From contig DBNW01000018.1 of NCBI GenBank assembly GCA_002299425.1, positions 1 through 14,648 on the forward strand: a stretch of DNA of 14,648 nucleotides. The letters run 5' to 3'. Each line of letters opens with the position of its first letter. The first letter of the stretch is position 1. The notes beneath the pieces are model-generated. The model made no database searches. It saw nothing but the letters and a program-made list of their open reading frames with translations, and was not told the DNA's origin. A program made the position numbers and the translations under genes. This document shows, in pieces, positions 5,673 through 12,447 of the stretch. Source of the DNA: Methylococcaceae bacterium UBA662. Its GTDB lineage: Bacteria; Pseudomonadota; Gammaproteobacteria; Methylococcales; Methylomonadaceae.

Positions 5673-7601
5673 TTAGTTTTGCTCAGCAGTTCCGCTAATA
5701 GGTGGTTCTGGCTTCAAAGTGCCTTTCACCCAATTCTCATCGGCATGGACGCCGCCGCTTGGAGGCAAATCGGTCCAACCGTCAGGGGCGCGCACTGGCC
5801 TGCGCGCCATCAAATCGTCAATTTGATTTTTGTCGATGGTTTCATATTTCATCAAAGCCTCCGCCATCGAATGCAGAATATCGATGTTTTCTTTGACAAG
5901 TTTTTCTGCTCGTTCGTAGTTGCGGTCGATGATAGAGCGGATTTCCTCGTCGATGGTATGCGAGGTTTCCTCCGCAACCGATTTGTGCTGGGTCACGGAA
6001 CGGCCTAGGAACACTTCGCCCTCTTCTTCGCTGTAGGCTAAAGGCCCTAAACGCTGCGACAAACCCCATTTAGTGACCATGTTCCTGGCCAATTCAGTAG
6101 CACGTTCTATGTCGTTGGAAGCACCGGTACTAACTTGCTCCCAGCCAAAAATAACTTCCTCGGCTATGCGCCCACCGTACAGACTGGAAATCATGCTATC
6201 AAGCTTTTGCTTGCTGGCACTGTACTGGTCTTTTTCCGGCAAGAACATGGTGATGCCTAAAGCCCGGCCACGCGGCATGATGCTGACTTTGTAAACCGGG
6301 TCGTGTTCGGGGACTAAACGGCCGACAACGGCATGGCCGGCTTCATGATAGGCCGTCATGCGTTTTTCCTTTTCACCCATGACCATGGAATGGCGCTCGG
6401 CACCCATGATGATTTTGTCTTTGGCTTTTTCCAAATCAAACATGCTGACTACGCGCTTGTTCATGCGCGCGGCAAACAAAGCCGCCTCGTTGATGAGGTT
6501 GGCCAAATCGGCACCCGAAAAACCCGGCGTCCCTTGGGCGATGTATTTAATTTCAACGTCCTCGGCGATAGGCACTTTCTTGATGTGGACTTTCAGGATT
6601 TGCTCCCGCCCCCTGACATCCGGCAAAGCCACGGTGACTTGCCGGTCAAAGCGGCCCGGACGCAGCAACGCTTTGTCCAACACATCGGGGCGGTTGGTAG
6701 CGGCGATAACGATGACGCCCTCGTTGCCTTCAAAGCCGTCCATTTCCACCAGCAATTGGTTTAGGGTCTGCTCGCGTTCGTCATTGCCGCCGCCTAATCC
6801 GGCCCCACGCTGGCGCCCGACCGCATCAATCTCGTCGATAAAAATGATGCACGGGGCATGTTTTTTGGCTTGCTCAAACATGTCCCGGACACGCGATGCG
6901 CCGACACCGACAAACATTTCGACAAAATCAGAACCGGATATGGTGAAGAACGGCACTTTCGCTTCGCCGGCAATGGCCCGCGCCAGCAAGGTTTTGCCGG
7001 TTCCAGGCGGCCCCACCATCAAGGCACCCCGGGGGATTTTTCCACCCAATTTCTGGTATTTGGCCGGGTCTTTCAAAAAATCGACCATCTCGGACACTTC
7101 TTCTTTGGCCTCGTCGCAGCCGGCCACATCCGCGAAAGTGATTTTTATCTGATCTTCTTCCAGCATGCGCGCCTTGCTTTTACCAAAACTCATAGCACTG
7201 CGACCACCGGCACCGCCACCCTGCATTTGCCGCATAAAAAACACCCAGACAGCAATCAGCAGCAGCATGGGACCGAACGACACCAACAACTGCATTAACA
7301 ATGACGGCTGTTCCGGCGGTGCGACTTTGATTTCGACATTATTGGCCAACAAATCATCCACTAAATGAGGGTCGGCCGGGGCGTAGGTTTTAAACAACTG
7401 CCCGCCTTGCATTCTGCCTTTGATGACCGGGTCGTCGATGACTACCTCGGCCACCTGCCCCGCCCTGACCGCATCAATGAAATGGGAATAAGACACCGCC
7501 GCATCGGCGCGCTCGACTTGCGGGCCAAAATTATTGAACAGAGACATCAACACGATCGCGACGACCACCCACACTATCAAATTTTTTATTATTTCATTCA
7601 A
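5673..7601 (-). CDS. ftsH: ATP-dependent zinc metalloprotease FtsH, TTG start
   Basis: FtsH is the inner-membrane AAA+ protease that degrades short-lived regulators and misassembled membrane proteins; in E. coli these include sigma32 and LpxC. The 642-residue product has two membrane helices (about 6-22 and 107-123) around a periplasmic domain. Walker A GPPGTGKT is at 197-204, Walker B IIFIDEIDA near 252-260, and the second region of homology is at NRPDVLDKALLRPGRFDR. Zinc ligands are H419 and H423 in HEAGH with D497 in ASNDIERA. The natural N-terminus MNEIIKNLIVWVV matches the family, yet its first codon is TTG (7601-7599), with AGGGG eight bases upstream. No in-frame ATG gives a family-like start. 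It lies downstream of rlmE in the known rlmE-ftsH pairing. Confidence 0.97.
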   Translation of the reverse strand: MNEIIKNLIVWVVVAIVLMSLFNNFGPQVERADAAVSYSHFIDAVRAGQVAEVVIDDPVIKGRMQGGQLFKTYAPADPHLVDDLLANNVEIKVAPPEQPSLLMQLLVSFGPMLLLIAVWVFFMRQMQGGGAGGRSAMSFGKSKARMLEEDQIKITFADVAGCDEAKEEVSEMVDFLKDPAKYQKLGGKIPRGALMVGPPGTGKTLLARAIAGEAKVPFFTISGSDFVEMFVGVGASRVRDMFEQAKKHAPCIIFIDEIDAVGRQRGAGLGGGNDEREQTLNQLLVEMDGFEGNEGVIVIAATNRPDVLDKALLRPGRFDRQVTVALPDVRGREQILKVHIKKVPIAEDVEIKYIAQGTPGFSGADLANLINEAALFAARMNKRVVSMFDLEKAKDKIIMGAERHSMVMGEKEKRMTAYHEAGHAVVGRLVPEHDPVYKVSIMPRGRALGITMFLPEKDQYSASKQKLDSMISSLYGGRIAEEVIFGWEQVSTGASNDIERATELARNMVTKWGLSQRLGPLAYSEEEGEVFLGRSVTQHKSVAEETSHTIDEEIRSIIDRNYERAEKLVKENIDILHSMAEALMKYETIDKNQIDDLMARRPVRAPDGWTDLPPSGGVHADENWVKGTLKPEPPISGTAEQN

Positions 7602-7609
7602 TTTACACG

Positions 7610-7614
7610 CCCCC
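7610..7614 (-). promoter_or_regulatory. Ribosome binding site fixing the TTG start of ftsH
   Basis: AGGGG on the minus strand, eight bases before TTG at 7601, is the only ribosome-site-like sequence near the N-terminus expected from the family. It decides in favour of the TTG start. Confidence 0.6.
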
Positions 7615-7721
7615 TGGGCCTGTTAAGTCCGTAAAAAGTTAAGTGCTCCAAGCCACCGCCAGCCGCTTTAAAAACCAAACCTGTCATTTCTGTCGGTTTA
7701 AAATAACCACGTCGCCCCACG

Positions 7722-7750
7722 ATATGGGTCCGGCATACTGTCATTTAAAG
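7722..7750 (-). promoter_or_regulatory. Candidate sigma32 (heat-shock) promoter for ftsH
   Basis: On the minus strand GGCTTTAAA (its CTTTAAA at 7750-7744 differs by one base from CTTGAAA) is followed after 15 bases by CCCATAT (7728-7722), a full match to the sigma32 -10 core CCCATNT. The -35 box overlaps the end of rlmE and its stop codon. The spacer is one base longer than the 13-14 of E. coli groE and dnaK. In E. coli the rlmE-ftsH operon is heat-inducible through sigma32, which fits; promoter activity here is inferred. Confidence 0.5.
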
Positions 7751-8358
7751 CCTTTGGCCAAAATATACACTTCGTTGCTGCGGGGCCTTGAGGCTTTGGG
7801 TTTTCTGATAACAACCCGGGTGAACCGTTGTTGGACATTTCTATGGAATTCTGCAAAACCAGTGCCTTGAAAAATTTTGGTCAAAAACATCCCTTCCTTA
7901 GCCAAAATTGCACACGCCGTGTCCAGAGCCAGTTCTGCTAAGTACATCGCACGGGGCTGGTCTGTTTCTTTATTTCCGCTCATATTCGGTGCCATGTCGG
8001 ACAATACCAGATTAACCTCGGCAGTATTCAGGCTATCAAGCAACTGTCTTAAAACCGCTTCTTCTCGAAAATCGCCTTGGATCAATTCCACCCCTGGCAA
8101 CGGCTCCATGGGCAAGATATCCAAGGCAATGAGCCGGTCGTTTTTTCCCAGCAACGGTCTGACATATTGTGACCAGCTACCCGGAGCCGCTCCCAAATCT
8201 ACAACCGTCATACCCGGCTTGATGATTTTGTCTTTCTCTTGAATTTCTTCCAGCTTGAACGCCGCCCGTGACCGGTAGCCACGCGCTTGCGCAAGTCTGA
8301 CATAGTCATCGTCAAAATGTTCTTGCAACCAACGGCTGCTGCTTTTACTTCTGGCCAT
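7741..8358 (-). CDS. rlmE: 23S rRNA 2'-O-methyltransferase RlmE (FtsJ/RrmJ)
   Basis: The enzyme methylates the 2'-OH of U2552 in the A-loop of 23S rRNA during late 50S assembly, using S-adenosylmethionine. The product has 205 residues (E. coli 208-209). The catalytic K-D-K-E tetrad is complete: K35 in AAFKLEEI, D121 in LVLSDMAPNMSG, K161 in LTKIFQG and E196 in SNEVYILA, each three positions before the E. coli counterpart. The SAM-binding loop VVDLGAAPGSWSQY is at about 52-65. The N-terminus SSSRWLQEHF is family-typical, which supports the ATG at 8358 although no Shine-Dalgarno is seen. It is divergent from yhbY with only 44 bases between, as in E. coli, and lies upstream of ftsH on the same strand. 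Confidence 0.97.
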   Translation of the reverse strand: MARSKSSSRWLQEHFDDDYVRLAQARGYRSRAAFKLEEIQEKDKIIKPGMTVVDLGAAPGSWSQYVRPLLGKNDRLIALDILPMEPLPGVELIQGDFREEAVLRQLLDSLNTAEVNLVLSDMAPNMSGNKETDQPRAMYLAELALDTACAILAKEGMFLTKIFQGTGFAEFHRNVQQRFTRVVIRKPKASRPRSNEVYILAKGFK

Positions 8359-8402
8359 ACCGTTCGGTTAGTGTAGAATTCGCCGTTTTTTTAAGTCGAA
8401 CC
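8359..8402. promoter_or_regulatory. Short divergent promoter region between rlmE and yhbY
   Basis: All 5' signals for both genes should lie in or near these 44 bases. On the plus strand TAGAAT (8374-8379) resembles a -10 box for yhbY and would leave a leader of under 20 bases, but I see no good -35. On the minus strand only a weak TTCGAC...TACACT pair is visible. Neither gene has a clear ribosome site. Confidence 0.3.
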
Positions 8403-8696
8403 ATGAAACCCGCAGACAAAAGAAGTTTTCGCGCCCAAGCCCACTCGTTAAAACCCGTCATCCTCATTGGCCAAGCCGGGCTTTCCCCCGGCGTCTTAGC
8501 AGAAACCAAGACGGCGTTGGACACCCACGAATTGATTAAGGTCAAAATCCGTGCGGAAAAAGTCGAGCGAAAAGTGATCTACGAAAAACTGTGCCGTGAA
8601 ACCGGTGCCGAATTGATCCAGGCCATCGGCCAAATGGCCGTGCTTTACCGCCCCAATCCCAACAAGCAAAATGCCCTCGCACAAAAAGCCCCTTAA
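8403..8696 (+). CDS. yhbY: Ribosome-associated CRM-domain RNA-binding protein YhbY
   Basis: YhbY is a small single-CRM-domain protein that associates with pre-50S ribosomal particles in E. coli. The 97-residue product shows the family pattern: a basic N-terminus (KPADKRSFRAQAHSLKP), the GxxG-type RNA-binding loop in LIGQAGLSPGV (about 21-31), the strand HELIKVKI (42-49) and the C-terminal IGQMAVLYRPN (75-85). The length is normal. It is transcribed away from rlmE, another 50S maturation factor, and converges on greA with only 20 bases between the stop codons. I see no hairpin in that gap. Ribosome-site support for the ATG at 8403 is weak, but the sequence after it is the normal family start. 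Confidence 0.95.
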   Translation: MKPADKRSFRAQAHSLKPVILIGQAGLSPGVLAETKTALDTHELIKVKIRAEKVERKVIYEKLCRETGAELIQAIGQMAVLYRPNPNKQNALAQKAP

Positions 8697-8716
8697 AAAA
8701 TAACTAAAGTCGGGTG

Positions 8717-9193
8717 TTAAACGTAGTGGATGGCAATGATTGCATAGTCAACGTTGCCGCTAGGTGCCTTCACCGTCACTACGTCTTCGACTTCCTTGCC
8801 GATTAAGGCGCGCGCAATGGGCGAACCGATGGAAATCCGTCCCTCTTTGATACTGGCTTCGTCTTCGCCAACAATCTGATAAACATACCGTTTTTCAGAC
8901 TCTATTGCTTCAATTTCAACCGTTGCCCCAAACACGACTTTGCCGTTAGGATCCAGCTTGGTGATGTCAATGATTTGGGCATTGGACAATTTGGCTTCAA
9001 TTTCCGCGATACGCCCCTCGGCAAAGCTTTGCTGATCACGGGCGGCATGGTATTCGGCGTTTTCTTTTAAATCGCCATGCGCCCTAGCTTCGGCAATCGC
9101 CGCAATAATGCGCGGACGAATGACGGATTTTAATTCTTCCAATTCCTCGCGCAGTTTATTTGCCCCGGTCACGGTTAATGGCACTTTTGTCAT
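8717..9193 (-). CDS. greA: Transcription elongation factor GreA
   Basis: GreA rescues backtracked RNA polymerase by entering the secondary channel and stimulating cleavage of the transcript 3' end. The product has the standard 158 residues. The N-terminal coiled-coil hairpin carries the acidic tip GDLKENAEYHAA with D41 and E44 at the same positions as in E. coli. The C-terminal domain ends with GxPIARALIGKEVEDVV and the final strand. The start at 9193 has a good AAGGAG ribosome site. It lies 35 bases downstream of carB, the carB-greA order common in gammaproteobacteria, so cotranscription with the car genes is likely. Composition agrees with the left part of the window. Confidence 0.98.
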   Translation of the reverse strand: MTKVPLTVTGANKLREELEELKSVIRPRIIAAIAEARAHGDLKENAEYHAARDQQSFAEGRIAEIEAKLSNAQIIDITKLDPNGKVVFGATVEIEAIESEKRYVYQIVGEDEASIKEGRISIGSPIARALIGKEVEDVVTVKAPSGNVDYAIIAIHYV

Positions 9194-9228
9194 GGTTTTT
9201 GCTCCTTTTTAGGTTTCCATTGCCGGCG

Positions 9229-12200
9229 TTAAACCAGGCTTTTATGTAAATCTTGCAGGCAGTTCACGTCGCCTGCATCCAGTTCGCCCAGCGCGTAGCA
9301 GGCGGCCTTAGCCCCCGCCATGGTGGTGTAATAACTTACCCGGCGCTGCAAAGCCTCGCGGCGCATGGTGAATGAATCTGAGATGGCCTTTTTGCCTTCG
9401 GTGGTGTTGATGATCAATTGGATTTGGCCGTTTTTGATTCTATCGACGGTGTTTGGGCGGCCTTCGTTGACCTTATAAACCACTTCGCAGGGAATGCCGG
9501 CCGCCTTTAAAACGTTGGCCGTCCCGCCCGTGGCGACAATTTGGTATTTTTTATCCACCAGCATGAGGGCAACCTCGACCAATTTGCCTTTGTCGGCATC
9601 GCGGACGCTGATGAGCACTTTGCCGCCGTGGTCCAGTTTCACCCCGGCCGCCCGCTGCGATTTTGCAAACGCCTCGCCAAAAGTTTTGCCCACGCCCATC
9701 ACTTCGCCGGTGGATTTCATTTCCGGCCCTAACAGCGGGTCAACCCCCGGGAATTTGACAAACGGGAACACCGCCTCCTTCACCGAATAATACGGCGGGA
9801 TGCGCTCTTGAGTCACGCCCTGCTGCACTAGGGATTGCCCGACCATGCAACGGGCGGCGATTTTTGCCAGCGGATAGCCGGTGGCCTTAGACACGAACGG
9901 GGCGGTGCGCGACGCCCTGGGGTTGACTTCCAGGACGTAAATGGCTTCGCCCTGGATGGCGAACTGGGTGTTCATCAAGCCTTTAACGCCCAAGGCTTCG
10001 GCCATTTTTTTCACTTGCTCGCGCAACTGATCTTGCAATGCTTTTGACAAGCCGTAAGGCGGCAAAGAACAGGCCGAATCGCCGGAATGCACGCCGGCTT
10101 GTTCGATATGTTCCATCAGACCGCCGATCAACAGGGTTTCGCCGTCGTAAATGGCATCCACGTCCATTTCCACCGCATCGTCGAGAAACCGATCCAGCAA
10201 CACCGGCGCATCGAAAGACACGCTGACCGCCTCTTTCATGTAGCGTTGCAGGCCCTCCTCGTTGACCACGATTTCCATGGCCCGCCCGCCCAAGACGTAG
10301 GAAGGCCGCACCACCAGCGGGTAGCCTAACTGCTTGGCAGCGACCAAGGCTTGTTCGGGCGAGCGGGCGGTGGCGTTCGGCGGCTGCCTTAACCCTAACC
10401 GCGCCAACAATTGCTGGAAGCGTTCGCGGTCTTCGGCTAGGTCTATCGAATCGGGCGAAGTGCCAATAATGGGCACACCGGCGGCTTCCAGGGCGCGCGC
10501 CAGTTTTAAGGGGGTTTGCCCGCCGTACTGCACGATCACGCCCTTAGGGTTTTCCAAGTGCACGATTTCCAACACGTCTTCCAATGTCAACGGCTCAAAA
10601 TACAAACGGTCGGAGGTGTCAAAATCGGTCGATACCGTCTCAGGGTTGCAATTGACCATGATGGTCTCGTAACCGTCCTCGCGCAAGGCCAAGGCGGCAT
10701 GGACGCAGCAGTAATCAAATTCGATGCCCTGGCCGATGCGGTTGGGGCCGCCGCCCAGAATAACGATTTTTTCCCGATCTGTGACCCGTGCCTCGCATTC
10801 CTGGTCGTAGGTGGAATACAAATAGGCGGTATCGGAGGCAAATTCCCCCGCACACGAGTCGATGCGTTTGTAAACGGGGCGAATGCCGTGGTGATGGCGG
10901 CGATCGCGCACATCAGCCTCGGCTACCGCCAACAACTTGGCCAAGCGGGCATCGGAGAAACCCTGGCGTTTGAGCCGGAACCAATCCTCTTTTTTCAGGG
11001 TGGCTAAGGTACAGGTCGCCAACGCCTGCTCGGCCATGATCAAATCGTGCACCTGCGCTAAGAACCAGGGGTCGATTTTGCAAATGTCCTGTATTTGCAT
11101 CAGGCCCATACCGCTGCGGAAGGCGTCGGCGACATAACGCAGCCGGTCCGGGCCTGGGTGGCGCATTTCCCGTTGCAGTGTTTCCGCAGACTCTTCGGCC
11201 GCCCAATCGATGATTTCATCCAGTCCGGTGATGCCCGTTTCCAAGCCGCGCAGGGCTTTTTGCAAGGATTCTTGGAAATTGCGGCCTATCGCCATCACTT
11301 CCCCCACCGATTTCATTTGCGTGGTCAGGCGGTCGTCGGCCTGGGGAAATTTTTCAAAGGTAAAACGCGGTATTTTGGTGACCACGTAATCGATGCTGGG
11401 CTCAAACGAGGCCGGGGTCTTGCCGCCGGTGATTTCGTTTTGCAATTCGTCCAGCGTGTAGCCGACCGCCAGTTTTGCCGCCACTTTGGCAATGGGAAAA
11501 CCGGTGGCCTTGGAGGCTAAAGCCGACGAACGCGATACCCGGGGGTTCATTTCAATAACCAGCAGGCGGCCGTTTTCAGGGTTGATGGCCACCTGCACGT
11601 TGGAGCCACCGGTATCGACGCCGATTTCCCGCAGCACCGCCAACGACACATTGCGTAAGCGCTGGTATTCCTTGTCGGTCAGGGTTTGCGCGGGGGCCAC
11701 AGTGATGGAATCGCCGGTATGCACGCCCATCGGATCAAAGTTTTCGATCGAGCAGACGATGATGCAGTTGTCGTTACGGTCACGCACCACTTCCATTTCA
11801 AACTCTTTCCAGCCCAGCACCGACTCTTCAATCAGCAATTCGCGGGTCGGCGACAGGTCCAGGCCGCGCTCGCAAATCTCAAGGAATTCCTCGCGGTTGT
11901 AGGCGATGCCGCCGCCGCTGCCGCCCATGGTGAAGGACGGGCGGATGACGGTCGGGTAGCCGACTTCTTTTTGCGCCGCTAAGGCTTCTTCCAAGCTGTG
12001 GGCGGTTTTAGACTTAGCCACCTCAAAGCCGATTTTACGCATGGCTTGGTTGAACAACTCGCGGTCTTCGGCTTTGTTGATGGCCTCTTTGGTGGCGCCG
12101 ATCATTTCCACGCCGTATTTCGCCAACACGCCGTGCCGGTCCAATGCCAACGCGCAGTTCAGTGCCGTTTGCCCGCCCATGGTCGGCAACACGGCGTCGG

Positions 12201-12447
12201 GGCGTTCTTTTTCGATGATTTTCTCGACGGTCTGCCAATCAATCGGCTCGATGTAAATGGCATCGGCCATGTCCGGGTCGGTCATGATCGTCGCCGGATT
12301 GCTGTTCACCAGGATCACCCGGTAGCCCTCGGCCTTCAGCGCCTTGCAGGCCTCGGCGCCGGAGTAGTCGATCTCGCAGGCCTGGCCGATCACGATCGGG
12401 CCGGCACCGATGATCAGGATGGTCTTGATGTCGGTGCGCTTGGGCAT
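9229..12447 (-). CDS. carB: Carbamoyl-phosphate synthase large subunit CarB (mosaic composition at its 5' end)
   Basis: CarB makes carbamoyl phosphate from bicarbonate, two ATP and ammonia tunnelled from CarA, feeding arginine and pyrimidine synthesis. The product has 1072 residues (E. coli 1073). It holds two ATP-grasp halves (about 1-400 and 553-935), with R129 in NKAEDRELF and the second-half start KIVILGGGPNRIGQG. The MGS-like allosteric domain (about 936-1072) has VATGGTANVL, KVNEGRPN and IINTTEG. I start it at 12447 (MPKRTDIKTILIIGAGPIVI); the open frame upstream lies inside the peptidase gene. Its ATG overlaps the peptidase stop by one base (TGATG), with no strong ribosome site, implying coupled translation. 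Codons 1 to about 60 use only AAG for Lys (4) and ATC for Ile (9); from residue 64 ATT and AAA appear. The change falls in the highly conserved NSNPATIMTDPDMADAIYIE stretch. Confidence 0.97.
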   Translation of the reverse strand: MPKRTDIKTILIIGAGPIVIGQACEIDYSGAEACKALKAEGYRVILVNSNPATIMTDPDMADAIYIEPIDWQTVEKIIEKERPDAVLPTMGGQTALNCALALDRHGVLAKYGVEMIGATKEAINKAEDRELFNQAMRKIGFEVAKSKTAHSLEEALAAQKEVGYPTVIRPSFTMGGSGGGIAYNREEFLEICERGLDLSPTRELLIEESVLGWKEFEMEVVRDRNDNCIIVCSIENFDPMGVHTGDSITVAPAQTLTDKEYQRLRNVSLAVLREIGVDTGGSNVQVAINPENGRLLVIEMNPRVSRSSALASKATGFPIAKVAAKLAVGYTLDELQNEITGGKTPASFEPSIDYVVTKIPRFTFEKFPQADDRLTTQMKSVGEVMAIGRNFQESLQKALRGLETGITGLDEIIDWAAEESAETLQREMRHPGPDRLRYVADAFRSGMGLMQIQDICKIDPWFLAQVHDLIMAEQALATCTLATLKKEDWFRLKRQGFSDARLAKLLAVAEADVRDRRHHHGIRPVYKRIDSCAGEFASDTAYLYSTYDQECEARVTDREKIVILGGGPNRIGQGIEFDYCCVHAALALREDGYETIMVNCNPETVSTDFDTSDRLYFEPLTLEDVLEIVHLENPKGVIVQYGGQTPLKLARALEAAGVPIIGTSPDSIDLAEDRERFQQLLARLGLRQPPNATARSPEQALVAAKQLGYPLVVRPSYVLGGRAMEIVVNEEGLQRYMKEAVSVSFDAPVLLDRFLDDAVEMDVDAIYDGETLLIGGLMEHIEQAGVHSGDSACSLPPYGLSKALQDQLREQVKKMAEALGVKGLMNTQFAIQGEAIYVLEVNPRASRTAPFVSKATGYPLAKIAARCMVGQSLVQQGVTQERIPPYYSVKEAVFPFVKFPGVDPLLGPEMKSTGEVMGVGKTFGEAFAKSQRAAGVKLDHGGKVLISVRDADKGKLVEVALMLVDKKYQIVATGGTANVLKAAGIPCEVVYKVNEGRPNTVDRIKNGQIQLIINTTEGKKAISDSFTMRREALQRRVSYYTTMAGAKAACYALGELDAGDVNCLQDLHKSLV
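12250..12290. other. Composition junction inside carB
   Basis: Left of this zone carB, greA and the rest show mixed codon use with many AAA, ATT, TTG and TTT codons. Right of it the carB start, the S9 peptidase and carA are strongly GC-rich with G/C-ending codons. The reading frame is unbroken. The zone is placed by eye to within tens of bases. Confidence 0.6.

Noticed and set aside
6358..7152. A 264-codon plus-strand open frame opposite ftsH
   Set aside because: It is an antisense shadow of a highly conserved AAA+ protease gene and has no recognisable features of its own.
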